From the NCBI RefSeq assembly GCF_900113125.1, contig NZ_FOOG01000010.1, positions 53,834-117,833 of the forward strand: a stretch of DNA of 64,000 bases, given 5' to 3'. The notes beneath the pieces are model-generated. The model did not search any database, was not told the DNA's origin, and worked only from the letters and a program-made list of their open reading frames with translations. This document shows positions 1-8,877 of this stretch, one piece after another. A program made the translations under genes and the position numbers. Positions within the stretch are counted from its first letter, which is position 1, and the number at the start of each line of letters is the position of its first letter. The stretch is from Halobacillus alkaliphilus. Its GTDB lineage: Bacteria; Bacillota; Bacilli; Bacillales; Halobacillaceae.

Positions 1-1
1 C

Positions 2-586
2 TACACTATGCTTCACGAGATTTATTATAGTCAATCCAATAAGCTTCCTGAGGCTAAAGTTAAGAAGATAACGGATCGGCTTCACACTACGGTTAAGAAT
101 TTTTACTCCAGCCGTTCTTTTAAGGACGTATTAAATAAAAAGCACATGCGTTTTATCGAGGCGGAGGATTTCCGTTTTATGAAAGCCAATGGAGTTAAGA
201 TTTTTATTGTGATGGATCTTGTCTATAAAGACTTACAAAAAGATCAATGGATCATTGTGGACTGGAAAACCGGTAAAGCTTCCGATGAAGATCGAAACCA
301 GCTCGCTCTTTACGCCTTATATCTAAAACAGAAATATGACATCCCATCCATTGAAGATATTGTTATCCGGAATGAATACTTACTGGAAGGTACCCATATT
401 GAATACCAACTAAAAGAACAGGATTTAATCAATGTCCAGCATTTATATCAAATCAGTATGGAGCAAATGAAAGCTTATCTGGAAGATCCCTCTAAAAACA
501 AGCCTCTTCCGATTGAGAATTTTCCCATGCAGGAGGACCCTCGGGTCTGCGCTCGCTGTAACTATCAGGAGCTGTGCTTTCCATAA
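2..586 (+). CDS. PD-(D/E)XK nuclease superfamily protein, C-terminal part (5' end outside window)
   Basis: The frame is open from the window edge; the first ATG is at 8, but the protein probably begins upstream. The visible 190 or so residues resemble the nuclease domain of the RecB/AddB/Cas4 group: a core strand with Asp then a Lys-containing motif (IIVDWKTGK, about residues 82-90), a following QLALYALYL helix typical of the QxxxY motif, and a C-terminal CARCNYQELC with three cysteines that in Cas4/AddB proteins help hold a 4Fe-4S cluster. The fourth cysteine would lie in the missing N-terminal part. By family it is expected to act on DNA; its specific role cannot be told. No terminator is visible after it. 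Confidence 0.7.
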   Translation, partial: YTMLHEIYYSQSNKLPEAKVKKITDRLHTTVKNFYSSRSFKDVLNKKHMRFIEAEDFRFMKANGVKIFIVMDLVYKDLQKDQWIIVDWKTGKASDEDRNQLALYALYLKQKYDIPSIEDIVIRNEYLLEGTHIEYQLKEQDLINVQHLYQISMEQMKAYLEDPSKNKPLPIENFPMQEDPRVCARCNYQELCFP

Positions 587-682
587 TTCATCCTCCTTTT
601 AACCTGTCCCTATGTTTTAAGCTCTGAAAAAAAGGCTAAATAAGGAGTGGACAACATATCTATCGGAAGGAGTCGTTTTAGC

Positions 683-1315
683 ATGCAAGTACTAGTAGCA
701 GGAGCAAACGGACATACAGGCCGTTTACTTATTCAATATCTAAAAGAAGATGGTCATGAGCCATTTGGTTTGGTACGTAAAGAAGAACAGAAGGCAAAGA
801 TTGAAGAACTTGGAGGTACTCCAGTATTAGCAGACTTAACCAAGGATGTAGGTCACGCCATTAAAGGGAAAGATGCCGTTATCTTTGCAGCAGGTTCCGG
901 AGCAAGTACAGGGGCCGACCAAACCGAAGCGGTTGACCGTGACGGCGCCATTAATTTGATCAAACACACTGAGAATTTAGGCATTAAAAAATTCATTATG
1001 TTGAGTACCATGGCAGCCGGAGACCCGGAGCGCGGCCCAGAAGAATTGAAGCATTATTTAGAAATGAAGGGCGAAGCGGATGAGTATTTGAAATCCACAG
1101 AGCTTGATTATACTATTGTTCGCCCAGGTGGACTGACTCATGAAGAAGGAACGAGCAAAATTGAAGTAGGCGAAACAGTTGAGCAAGGCTCCATTCCTCG
1201 CGCGGATGTTGCCAAAACCATGATTGCAGCTTTACAAGAACAAAGCGTTTTCCATAAAACGTTTGAAATGATCTCAGGCGACACTCAAATCGAAGAAGCT
1301 TTACGCTCTCTATAA
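683..1315 (+). CDS. NAD(P)-binding SDR-family protein (YhfK/YwnB-like)
   Basis: A 210-residue atypical short-chain dehydrogenase. The N-terminus VLVAGANGHTGR is the Rossmann dinucleotide-binding loop (GxxGxTG type), followed by LSTMAAGDP and YTIVRPGGL, typical of the NAD(P)H-binding NmrA-like group such as Bacillus YhfK. I chose the ATG at 683 because GGAAGGAG at 665-672 is well spaced before it; the longer frame from 647 has no such site. It stands alone and ends at a strong hairpin terminator. The substrate is unknown; this group includes reductases and redox-sensing proteins. Confidence 0.75.
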   Translation: MQVLVAGANGHTGRLLIQYLKEDGHEPFGLVRKEEQKAKIEELGGTPVLADLTKDVGHAIKGKDAVIFAAGSGASTGADQTEAVDRDGAINLIKHTENLGIKKFIMLSTMAAGDPERGPEELKHYLEMKGEADEYLKSTELDYTIVRPGGLTHEEGTSKIEVGETVEQGSIPRADVAKTMIAALQEQSVFHKTFEMISGDTQIEEALRSL

Positions 1316-1323
1316 TTAAGATT

Positions 1324-1357
1324 AAAAAAGCCATCTCCGCCTGGAGGTGGCTTTTTT
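1324..1357 (+). terminator. Rho-independent terminator after the SDR gene
   Basis: AAAAAAGCCATCTCC pairs with GGAGGTGGCTTTTTT (one G-T pair) around a GCCT loop and is followed by a T-rich tract. It closes the transcript of the preceding gene. Confidence 0.9.
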
Positions 1358-1466
1358 GTTTTTTGTTATTTTGGAAAAGATTCGAGAAAAAATAGAGAAA
1401 AACACGGAGCAGCGGCGTGATTTGATATAATATACATAGTTATGCGCTTTAAAGGAGTTGTGCACA

Positions 1467-2729
1467 TTGAAAGGTTCATTAATTAAACAACATCGCAAGT
1501 TCAATAATATGACCCTGGAAGATCTGGCGACCGGGATATGTTCGGTCTCTTACCTGAGTAAAATTGAACATAATACCATAAATGCCAGTGAAGAAATATA
1601 CAGACTCCTTGGAGAACGTTTAAATATAAAACTGAACGATATTAACCAGGATTTTGATGAAAAGATTTATCAGGACCTTCTGGAGTGGCATGAAGCTGCT
1701 CAACTAAGAGACTTGTCTTTAATGGATGATTTAAAAAGAAAATGTGAGCTGGCTCTGGAAGATAATCATAACGTGGAATTAGTACACCTATATAAAATCT
1801 TTCAAGCTCGTCACATTCTTACTAAAGAAGATCAACTGCTTAGCAAGAGTTTACTCAAAGAGTTGGCGGACATTTTCCCTGATTCTACGCTAGAGTTCCA
1901 ATTTTTCTATCATAAAACATTAGGAATTAATCACTTAATGCGCGATGAGGTAAAGGAAGGTCTACATCATTTTTTGCAAGCCAATAAACGTATGGAAAAA
2001 CTCCCCATAAGTGAATTTGAGAACTTCTTTCACCTTTCGCTTGCCTATTTAAAAACTCGTTCGTCTATTGAGTCCATTTATTACGGTGAGAAAGCTATAG
2101 AAGGGTATAAAAATAATCTTAATTATTCTAGACTAGTTGACACTTTCATGATCGTTGCCTTGAACTACAGATACTTGAACATTCATTCCGTCGCAGAGGA
2201 ATATTTCCTTAAATTGCTCAAGTTTGCTAAATATCACCTTCCCCAGTTGGAAAAAAGAAGAATATTTCATAATCTAGGTTATATCTACGTCAACCAAGAA
2301 AAATATCAAGAAGCCTTACATTATTTACAAAAGGCTCAGGATATTGAAACGTCTGAAAAATATTTTGAGATTAGCACCCTCTACCTTCTCGCCTCTACAA
2401 ATTATTACTGCAACGACATGAATGCTACGTGGGATTATATTCGTTTAGGCGAGCAAGAAGCAATCGATTCTCATAGTATATTTTTCAAGCATAAATTTTC
2501 CGTGTTACGTCACACCATTAACAATACGACTCATAACGATGAATTCATCGACCAGCTTGAAAATGAAATCATACCAAGTATGCGAGAGTTAAATGAATAC
2601 GAAGATTATAAAACCTACCTGGAAATGCTCGGTAATATTTTTTACCAAAAACGATTATATAAGAAATCAGCCATGTGCTTTAAAGAAGCCAACAACTTCA
2701 GGTTTACCCAAAAAAAAGATTTGTTATAA
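1467..2729 (+). CDS. XRE-type HTH regulator with TPR domain (RRNPP/NprR-like)
   Basis: About 420 residues. Residues 1-58 form a Cro/C1-type helix-turn-helix (MTLEDLATGICSVSYLSKIE), and the remainder is an all-helical region with TPR-like repeats (for example IFHNLGYIYVNQEKYQEALHYLQKAQ-type units near residue 275). Length and architecture match RRNPP regulators such as NprR/PlcR, which bind small imported signalling peptides. The start is TTG at 1467: AAAGGAG at 1451-1457 lies nine bases before it, whereas TTG 1458 abuts the site. A TATAAT -10 box is at 1426-1431. No secreted pro-peptide gene is seen beside it, as the downstream space is a terminator. Family assignment is good; peptide control is inference. 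Confidence 0.7.
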   Translation: MKGSLIKQHRKFNNMTLEDLATGICSVSYLSKIEHNTINASEEIYRLLGERLNIKLNDINQDFDEKIYQDLLEWHEAAQLRDLSLMDDLKRKCELALEDNHNVELVHLYKIFQARHILTKEDQLLSKSLLKELADIFPDSTLEFQFFYHKTLGINHLMRDEVKEGLHHFLQANKRMEKLPISEFENFFHLSLAYLKTRSSIESIYYGEKAIEGYKNNLNYSRLVDTFMIVALNYRYLNIHSVAEEYFLKLLKFAKYHLPQLEKRRIFHNLGYIYVNQEKYQEALHYLQKAQDIETSEKYFEISTLYLLASTNYYCNDMNATWDYIRLGEQEAIDSHSIFFKHKFSVLRHTINNTTHNDEFIDQLENEIIPSMRELNEYEDYKTYLEMLGNIFYQKRLYKKSAMCFKEANNFRFTQKKDLL

Positions 2730-2761
2730 AAAAGCCGGGGACTTAGATGTCCCCGGCTTTT
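2730..2761. terminator. Bidirectional terminator between convergent genes
   Basis: AAAAGCCGGGGAC pairs perfectly with GTCCCCGGCTTTT around TTAGAT. T tracts exist in both directions. The stem begins one base after the stop of the regulator and its other foot overlaps the stop codon of ypcP on the minus strand. Confidence 0.9.
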
Positions 2762-3635
2762 ACATGCGAACTAAATTCTTTTTCCAATTTCGGAACTCCA
2801 GTTCATTAAATTTAGCTTCCATTTTTTCATCATCAATATAAAACAGAGCGTCCTCCAGGGAACAGTTAACACCTGCTTCACAATTAATTCTGGCAAGCTG
2901 TCTGGATAAGTGAAGCATTTCTAGATCTTGCTCAATCTTGGTACGCTGCCCCTTTGTTAATTTATCTAAATTTTCAAGAATACCTTCAATGGTCTGATGC
3001 TCCATTAAAAGTTTGAGAGCCGTCTTTTCACCGATCCCTTTTACTCCAGGATAGTTATCACTACTGTCTCCCATTAAAGCTTTTAAATCAACCATTTGAG
3101 AAGGTGTAATCCCTTTTTCTTCGTAAAAGGAGTCTTGATGATATTCAGCATAATTACCGTAGCCTTTTTTTATTAGGACTACGTGAACATTGGGCTGCAA
3201 TAATTGAAGCAGGTCCTGGTCACCTGTAAGCAGAAACACTTGAGAGTGCTCACTGTAAAGGCGGCTTAATGTTCCCATACAATCATCTGCCTCATAACCA
3301 GCCTGCCCTACATTTGGTATATTGAGAGAGGCGACCACCTCTTTAGCCAGATCAAATTGTGGAATCAATTCCTCTGGAGGTGCTCCTCGGTTAGCTTTAT
3401 AATCTGGAAATAAATCATTGCGGAATGTCTGACTCCCCATATCCCAGCAGCAGACGACATGCGTAGGCTGATACGTTTCTATAGCTGTAAAAAGGTGCTT
3501 CACCATACCATAGACTGCATTGGTTGGTGTACCCTTACTATTAATCATATAGTAATTGCTCATGGCTGTAGCATAGAAAGCACGGAATAACAAAGCCATC
3601 CCGTCTACAACCATGATTCGGTTCGTTGTTGTCAT
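2760..3635 (-). CDS. ypcP: 5'-3' exonuclease, PolA N-terminal domain type (YpcP)
   Basis: A 291-residue stand-alone version of the 5' nuclease domain of DNA polymerase I, the usual length for Bacillus YpcP. Visible metal-binding motifs are MVVDGMALLFRAFYA at the N-terminus, GYEADDCMGTL near 115, TGDQDLLQLL near 140, and GDSSDNYPGVKGIGEKTALKLL near 190, the H3TH element. It removes 5' flaps or RNA primers in replication and repair by family knowledge. Start ATG at 3635 has AAAGGGG upstream. It is transcribed toward and shares a terminator with the RRNPP-like gene. It appears complete. Confidence 0.9.
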   Translation of the reverse strand: MTTTNRIMVVDGMALLFRAFYATAMSNYYMINSKGTPTNAVYGMVKHLFTAIETYQPTHVVCCWDMGSQTFRNDLFPDYKANRGAPPEELIPQFDLAKEVVASLNIPNVGQAGYEADDCMGTLSRLYSEHSQVFLLTGDQDLLQLLQPNVHVVLIKKGYGNYAEYHQDSFYEEKGITPSQMVDLKALMGDSSDNYPGVKGIGEKTALKLLMEHQTIEGILENLDKLTKGQRTKIEQDLEMLHLSRQLARINCEAGVNCSLEDALFYIDDEKMEAKFNELEFRNWKKNLVRM

Positions 3636-3729
3636 TCACCTGTTCCCCTTTATTGATAAGTTGACTCTATTATAACAAAAAGGAGCAAGGAGGCACCAAA
3701 ACGTTTATACCACTCTATTATTCTAATAA

Positions 3730-3758
3730 TTGACAAAATTTTGTTAACATGCTAGTTT
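3730..3758 (+). promoter_or_regulatory. Predicted SigA promoter of the aldehyde dehydrogenase gene
   Basis: TTGACA at 3730-3735, a 17-base spacer, and TAGTTT at 3753-3758 preceded by TG (extended -10). Transcription would start near 3765, upstream of the cre site. Confidence 0.6.
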
Positions 3759-3792
3759 CAAGATAAGTGTCTACTCTTTACATAAAGTTTTT

Positions 3793-3806
3793 TGTAAGCG
3801 TTTACA
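3793..3806 (+). promoter_or_regulatory. cre site (CcpA operator)
   Basis: TGTAAGCGTTTACA matches the Bacillus cre consensus TGWAANCGNTNWCA at every position and is an almost perfect palindrome. It lies about 30 bases after the predicted start and just before the ribosome binding site, where CcpA would repress as a roadblock when good carbon sources are present. Confidence 0.85.
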
Positions 3807-3834
3807 CTTTACTACACATTGAGGAGGAGTAAGA

Positions 3835-5355
3835 ATGGTCTATGCATTTCCGAATACGGAAGGATCGATTGTCCAATACAAAGAGCGTTACGATAACTTC
3901 ATTGGTGGTAAATGGACGCCCCCAGTAAACGGGGAATACTTCGAAAACGTAACTCCTGTCACAGGTCAGAATTTCTGTCAGGTAGCCCGTTCCACAGAAG
4001 AAGATGTGGAATTGGCTGTTGAAGCTGCCCATCAGGCAAAAGAAGCCTGGGGGAAAACCTCCGTGACCGAACGATCGCTGATCCTTAATAGAATCGCAGA
4101 CAGGATGGAAGAGAACTTAGAAAAATTGGCAGTAGCTGAAACTTGGGAAAACGGAAAAGCGGTACGGGAAACTTTAAATGCAGATATCCCTTTAGCTGTG
4201 GATCATTTTCGCTATTTCGCATCTGTTATACGTGCTCAGGAAGGGTCAATTGGCGAAATTGATCAAGATACAATTGCTTATCATTTCCACGAGCCTCTAG
4301 GAGTCGTAGGTCAGATTATTCCGTGGAACTTCCCTATTTTAATGGCCACCTGGAAGATTGCGCCAGCTCTTGCAGCAGGGAATGCAATTGTACTAAAACC
4401 AGCCGAACAGACTCCAGCATCGATTATGTACTTACTCGAATTGATTGAAGACCTCCTTCCTGCCGGTGTACTAAATATAGTAAATGGATTCGGACTTGAA
4501 GCAGGTAAACCTCTTGCTCAGAATCCACGCATTAATAAAGTAGCTTTTACTGGTGAAACCACAACCGGACGAATGATCATGCAATATGCTTCCCAGAACA
4601 TCATCCCTGTCACGTTAGAACTTGGAGGAAAATCGCCAAATATCTTCTTTGAAGATGTGATGCGTGATGATGATGACTTTTTAGATAAAACCATTGAAGG
4701 TATGGTCATGTTTGCTTTAAACCAGGGCGAGGTCTGCACATGTCCATCAAGAGCTCTTATACAGGAATCAATTTATGATCAGTTTATGGACCGTGCTATT
4801 GAACGTGTAAAAGCCATCAAAACAGGTAACCCACTGGACCCTGAAGTTATGATGGGAGCTCAGGCCTCCTCTGAACAGCTGGATAAGATCTTATCTTACC
4901 TGCAAATTGGCAAAGAGGAAGGTGCAGAATGCCTTGTAGGCGGCGAAAGGAACCAGCTGGACGGAGATTTTAAAGATGGTTACTATGTGAAGCCTACCAT
5001 GTTTAAAGGAACCAACGATATGCGTGTCTTTCAGGAAGAGATTTTTGGACCTGTTCTTTCTGTTACCACTTTCAAAGACAAAGAAGAAGCCATGTCCATT
5101 GCAAACGATACACTGTATGGTCTGGGAGCCGGAATATGGACGCGGGATATGAATACGGCCTATCGTTTCGGACGGGGAATTGAAGCCGGTAGAGTCTGGA
5201 CCAATTGTTATCATACTTACCCTGCCCATGCAGCCTTCGGTGGATATAAAATGTCTGGGGTTGGGCGTGAGAACCATAAAATGATGTTAAGCCACTATCA
5301 ACAGACTAAAAACATGCTCGTCAGCTACAGTCCTCAGAAACTAGGATTCTATTAA
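3835..5355 (+). CDS. NAD(P)-dependent aldehyde dehydrogenase (acetaldehyde dehydrogenase type)
   Basis: 506 residues, the usual length of the ALDH superfamily. Seen: the NAD-binding [21 protein letters not shown] block, the [11 protein letters not shown] motif with catalytic Glu, and a GEVCTCPSR loop containing the nucleophilic Cys (about residue 300). The C-terminal [20 protein letters not shown] resembles the AcoD/ExaC acetaldehyde dehydrogenases. A strong GAGGAGGAG site precedes the ATG. The next gene encodes a DUF779 protein, a common neighbour of this subgroup. The cre site upstream implies repression by glucose, consistent with use of alcohols, acetoin or aldehydes. Substrate is inferred. 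Confidence 0.9.
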   Translation: MVYAFPNTEGSIVQYKERYDNFIGGKWTPPVNGEYFENVTPVTGQNFCQVARSTEEDVELAVEAAHQAKEAWGKTSVTERSLILNRIADRMEENLEKLAVAETWENGKAVRETLNADIPLAVDHFRYFASVIRAQEGSIGEIDQDTIAYHFHEPLGVVGQIIPWNFPILMATWKIAPALAAGNAIVLKPAEQTPASIMYLLELIEDLLPAGVLNIVNGFGLEAGKPLAQNPRINKVAFTGETTTGRMIMQYASQNIIPVTLELGGKSPNIFFEDVMRDDDDFLDKTIEGMVMFALNQGEVCTCPSRALIQESIYDQFMDRAIERVKAIKTGNPLDPEVMMGAQASSEQLDKILSYLQIGKEEGAECLVGGERNQLDGDFKDGYYVKPTMFKGTNDMRVFQEEIFGPVLSVTTFKDKEEAMSIANDTLYGLGAGIWTRDMNTAYRFGRGIEAGRVWTNCYHTYPAHAAFGGYKMSGVGRENHKMMLSHYQQTKNMLVSYSPQKLGFY

Positions 5356-5379
5356 TCTGAAGTGAGGAGGTGACAAAAG

Positions 5380-5745
5380 ATGGTCGAACGTGTGACTGCG
5401 ACGGATGCCGCCCTCGAATTAATTGATAAGCTGAAAGATAAGCATGGACCTTTGATGTTTCATCAGTCCGGAGGGTGTTGTGATGGAAGTTCGCCAATGT
5501 GTTATCCAGATGGTGACTTAATGATAGGCAAGCAGGATATTCTTTTAGGTGAAATTGGTTCTTCCCCCTTTTATATAAACAAAAAACAGTATGAATACTG
5601 GAAGCATACACAATTAATTATTGATGTGGTAGATGGGCGCGGAGGAATGTTTTCTTTAGAAGGTGTAGAAGGAAAAAGATTCTTATCAAGGTCTCGCGCT
5701 TTTACCAAAGAAGAAGCAGCTGAACTTCAAAGCGCAGAACTATAA
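5380..5745 (+). CDS. DUF779 protein partner of aldehyde dehydrogenase
   Basis: 121 residues, translated from an ATG behind GAGGAGGTG, 24 bases after the dehydrogenase stop, so co-transcribed. It has the conserved DUF779 core: LMFHQSGGCCDGSSPMC near residues 24-40, with three cysteines, and FYINKKQYEYW further on. The family is small, soluble, and repeatedly linked to aldehyde dehydrogenases of the acetaldehyde type; its biochemical role is not established. A terminator follows immediately. Confidence 0.85.
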   Translation: MVERVTATDAALELIDKLKDKHGPLMFHQSGGCCDGSSPMCYPDGDLMIGKQDILLGEIGSSPFYINKKQYEYWKHTQLIIDVVDGRGGMFSLEGVEGKRFLSRSRAFTKEEAAELQSAEL

Positions 5746-5748
5746 GGA

Positions 5749-5781
5749 ACAGCCCTCTTTATTGCATGAAGAGGGCTGTTT
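5749..5781. terminator. Terminator, probably bidirectional
   Basis: AACAGCCCTCTT pairs with AAGAGGGCTGTT around a 9-base loop. T-rich sequence follows on the plus side (TTGTTTTTTTT). The minus-strand hydrolase gene ends at its right foot. Confidence 0.85.
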
Positions 5782-6490
5782 ATATTGTTTTTTTTCGAAG
5801 AAACTGCAGGAGAATATGGTTATAAATAACTGGCTGATCTTTATGAACAGAGTGGCCGGCAAAAGGAAGAACCGCTTTATGAATATAAGGATAAGCTCCG
5901 TAAATGGAAGCGCCAGATGCTTCATACTGAACGGACTCCCCCGCTATAAAAAGCACAGGCACCCTCAGGTCAGCTAAACCTTCGGATAAATAAAACGGAT
6001 ACCAGTCCGGGTTTCTTGCCAGGTAAATAAATTCTCTCCAGTTTGTATTATGAAGGAGGTTGTAATAATCTATCTGAGTCTTATCTCGAAGTAAACGCCT
6101 TTGTTTCTCTGTTTCTTTTCTATGCAACTGCTTCCAACGGGCAGGTTTTTTGGGATAAATGCCAGAAACCGTTAAACTCTTTACTCTGTGAGGGTGATTT
6201 CGGGCCAGTATAATCCCAGCAAATGCCCCTAAATCACTGCCGATGATGTGAGCTTCCTTCACTTGTAAATGATCCATCGTTTCAGCAAGATCCTGAGCTG
6301 TAATCTCAAAGAAATGATTAAATTCATCACTGAAAGAATTGCCGTGGCCCCTTAAGTCAGGAAGGATTACCTGAAACTGATCACATAACTGGTCGCACTG
6401 GTATTCAAAATCTGTAATCCCTGTTTCCAGTCTGCTATGCAGAAATATTACTGGCTCCCCTGTTCCTTTAATAGTGGTGTGAAGAATCAT
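5780..6490 (-). CDS. Alpha/beta hydrolase with Asp at the nucleophile position
   Basis: About 236 residues of the alpha/beta hydrolase fold. VIFLHSRLETG is the oxyanion-hole loop, LPDLRGHGNS follows strand 4, and the nucleophile elbow is HIIGSDLGAF, that is G-x-D-x-G rather than G-x-S-x-G. AGHSVHKDQP near the C-terminus provides the catalytic His. An Asp nucleophile is known in epoxide hydrolases and haloalkane or fluoroacetate dehalogenases, so that chemistry is possible but inferred. The start at 6490 follows GAGGGGG at 6496-6502. It overlaps the end of the upstream GNAT gene by 23 bases, so the two are translationally linked. Confidence 0.75.
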   Translation of the reverse strand: MILHTTIKGTGEPVIFLHSRLETGITDFEYQCDQLCDQFQVILPDLRGHGNSFSDEFNHFFEITAQDLAETMDHLQVKEAHIIGSDLGAFAGIILARNHPHRVKSLTVSGIYPKKPARWKQLHRKETEKQRRLLRDKTQIDYYNLLHNTNWREFIYLARNPDWYPFYLSEGLADLRVPVLFIAGESVQYEASGASIYGAYPYIHKAVLPFAGHSVHKDQPVIYNHILLQFLRKKTI

Positions 6491-7232
6491 TGAATCCCCC
6501 TCTATTCGACCTTTTAAATAATTTAATGGTTTCTGTAACCTCACAGCCGTTCCGTTGAAGCACGGAACGCATAGGGTGGTTGTTTACACTTGTAGCTCCT
6601 ACACTATATAAGGCGCCAAATTCTTTCTTCAACATATACAACCCCTGTCTATAAAGAATCGAACCTTTCCCTTGCCCGCGAGCTTCCGGAACCAGTCCAA
6701 AATAAAACATCCGACCTTCATATTCTGTACCGGGCTCAATGTGAGGCATTACCACACCAATAGCTTTCTTATTTTCATAAGCTACATTACACGTATCTAT
6801 GTAAGAAGAACCCAATTCTTTTGTTACGCTTCCTAACTGTTCATCCATACTTAAATATGACGAAGCGTTTAAAGACCCTTCCATAGCTCTTTTCCATACG
6901 TCTTTAAAGTGATCCAAAGGAATATCTCTCAGTGATTTTATAGTAAAAACTGCTGCCTCATCCAACAGTTTGCTGAGATCAAATCGTACAAAGATTTTCT
7001 CATCATGAAATTGGAATTGGCAGGATTTTAGATGCTTCTCGACTTCTGTTGATCGATCGCTGTTCACTAGAATAGTTAGATTGTCCGCCTGCTGAATATC
7101 TTTATCTGTAACTAAGAAATCCGTTAACTGACAAAGTTCATGGTCTGTTAAGTGGCTCGTTTCTTCTATGGTTATAAAATTATCCCCTATTACAAATTTG
7201 ACTTTTTCATATAAATTTTGCTTTTGTCCCAT
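6468..7232 (-). CDS. GNAT-family acetyltransferase
   Basis: About 254 residues. The C-terminal half carries the GNAT signature: MFYFGLVPEARGQGKGSILYRQGL (acetyl-CoA pyrophosphate loop, R-x-x-G-x-G/A form) and SVNNHPMRSVLQRNGCEV. The N-terminal 110 or so residues have no clear motif. I use the ATG at 7232, seven bases from AGGAGG at 7237-7242, instead of the longer frame. Its tail overlaps the downstream hydrolase gene. The acceptor substrate is unknown. Confidence 0.75.
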   Translation of the reverse strand: MGQKQNLYEKVKFVIGDNFITIEETSHLTDHELCQLTDFLVTDKDIQQADNLTILVNSDRSTEVEKHLKSCQFQFHDEKIFVRFDLSKLLDEAAVFTIKSLRDIPLDHFKDVWKRAMEGSLNASSYLSMDEQLGSVTKELGSSYIDTCNVAYENKKAIGVVMPHIEPGTEYEGRMFYFGLVPEARGQGKGSILYRQGLYMLKKEFGALYSVGATSVNNHPMRSVLQRNGCEVTETIKLFKRSNRGGFNDSSHHY

Positions 7233-7380
7233 AAATCCTCCTAAGATTTTACTTCTACACTGTTCCCCTATCATCCTACCTTATCTGAGCCAGATATGGT
7301 AATAACAATCACATTATTTTCATTTTATGAACCTTACGCGATATAATACAGGTTGAGATCCATGAAAGGAGTTTTATCAA

Positions 7381-8391
7381 ATGAACCGTGAAATACATTT
7401 AGTAGAAAGACCAAAAGCTGCACCTACGCATGAACATATTAAAATTGTAGAAAATAACCAGCCTGAACCTGGTTCAGGAGAAGTACTCCTAAAAATGTTA
7501 TACGTATCCGTAGACCCTTATATGAGAGGTCGAATGAGCGACGCCAAATCCTATGTTGCGCCTTTTCAACTAAACGAACCTATTGAAGGCGGTGCTGTCG
7601 CAGAAGTGGTGCAATCCAACGCCGATCAATTAAGTGAAGGCGACATTATTACTGGAATGCTTCCATGGAAAGAATATACAGTACAAAAAGCAGAGGGTCT
7701 TCGTAAAATTGATCCTAGTCTGGGACCGATCACTACTTCTCTAGGTATTCTTGGTATGCCAGGCCTTACCGCATATTTCGGCTTAATGGACATCGGACAA
7801 CCTAAAGAAGGAGAAACGATTCTGGTCTCCGGAGCAGCAGGTGCTGTTGGTTCCACCGTCGTTCAAATCGGTAAAATTATGGGCTGCCGTGTTGTCGGTA
7901 TTGCTGGCACAGATGAAAAAACCAGTTATTTAAAAGAAGAACTAGGCGTAGACGCGACTATCAACTACAAAACCGAAAATGTATCTGAAGCTCTTCAGGA
8001 GAAATGCCCGGACGGTATTGATGTATATTTCGATAACGTAGGCGGAGATATTTCCGATGCGGTCTATCCACTTCTAAATAAATATGCAAGAATTGCCCAG
8101 TGTGGTGCCATTGCATCTTATAACGTCCCGAACGACAAGGGACCGCGTATTCAAATGCACCTAATTAAATCCAGTGTATTAATTAAAGGATTCACTGTAG
8201 GGGATTATCAAAACCGCTTCTCCGAAGGTTTCCAGCACTTGTCTAAATGGTTGAGTGAAGGAAAACTTACTTACGAAGAAACGATCACCGAAGGGTTCGA
8301 AAACATTCCTGACGCTTTCTTTGGTCTGTTTGAAGGATCTAACCTTGGTAAACAGCTCGTTAAGGTAGCAGAACCTTCTCAAAAATCTTAA
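7381..8391 (+). CDS. yfmJ: Zinc-free NADP-dependent oxidoreductase, YfmJ/CurA family
   Basis: 336 residues of the medium-chain dehydrogenase superfamily. MLYVSVDPYMRGRM near residue 40 is diagnostic of the leukotriene B4 12-hydroxydehydrogenase/YfmJ branch; the nucleotide-binding loop is SGAAGAVGSTVVQIGKIMG, and FDNVGGDISDAV lies after it. The zinc-ligand residues of alcohol dehydrogenases are absent, as expected. The family reduces activated double bonds of enones with NADPH. A TATAAT -10 box lies at 7342-7347 and GAAAGGAG before the ATG. Single-gene unit closed by a terminator. Confidence 0.88.
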   Translation: MNREIHLVERPKAAPTHEHIKIVENNQPEPGSGEVLLKMLYVSVDPYMRGRMSDAKSYVAPFQLNEPIEGGAVAEVVQSNADQLSEGDIITGMLPWKEYTVQKAEGLRKIDPSLGPITTSLGILGMPGLTAYFGLMDIGQPKEGETILVSGAAGAVGSTVVQIGKIMGCRVVGIAGTDEKTSYLKEELGVDATINYKTENVSEALQEKCPDGIDVYFDNVGGDISDAVYPLLNKYARIAQCGAIASYNVPNDKGPRIQMHLIKSSVLIKGFTVGDYQNRFSEGFQHLSKWLSEGKLTYEETITEGFENIPDAFFGLFEGSNLGKQLVKVAEPSQKS

Positions 8392-8434
8392 TAGTTAATA
8401 GAGCAGGTGCACCGTTTTTTTCACCTGACTATTT

Positions 8435-8468
8435 AAGAGAGCGTACAAATGTTGTGCGCTCTCTTTTT
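8435..8468 (+). terminator. Terminator after the oxidoreductase gene
   Basis: AAGAGAGCG pairs with GCGCTCTCTT at the base of a hairpin with loop near ACAAATGTTG, followed by TTTTTG. Confidence 0.8.
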
Positions 8469-8491
8469 GTTTATTATCGATCCGATTCTCT

Positions 8492-8877
8492 TTGATCAAA
8501 CATGCGGTAATAGGCAGCGCGCTATTTGCAAGTTTTAAAAGCGGGGCTCAGGTGCTGGCTGGACCTACGGGAGGTTATATCATTGGATTTATTGCTTCGG
8601 CATTTGTCACTGGGTATATCTTAGAAAAAACTTCATTCAACTTACTAATAGCTTTATTGCCAATACGGCCGGAATGATTGTTACCCTTTTGTTTGGCACG
8701 ATCCAATTAAAATTTGTTTTAGATCTCACTTGGCCGCAAGCTCTTACCGCCGGTGTATATCCTTTTATCGCTGTAGGATTGATCAAAGCCTTTCTGGCAA
8801 GCTGGATTGGAATAACTGTCAGAAGGCGTCTTGTACAGGCGAACTTAATTCATTCTTCCAGGAAAGCTGTGGCTTAA
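8492..8877 (+). pseudogene. bioY: bioY remnant (biotin transporter S component), truncated and frameshifted
   Basis: Two overlapping frames together give the C-terminal two thirds of a BioY protein. The first (8492-8677) reads SGAQVLAGPTGGYIIGF, the BioY GPTGGY signature. The second covers GMIVTLLFGTIQLKFVLDL and TWPQALTAGVYPF, the usual C-terminal helices. The reading frame changes near 8638-8641 and the frame is lost before residue 60 or so of a normal BioY, the 5' side running straight into the preceding terminator. BioY should be about 190 residues with six helices, so this is not functional. No ribosome binding site is seen. Confidence 0.8.

Noticed and set aside
2593..2841. Small frame overlapping the end of the RRNPP-like regulator, considered as a signalling peptide gene
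   Set aside because: It has no ribosome binding site or signal-like hydrophobic start and it reads straight through the terminator into the antisense of ypcP.
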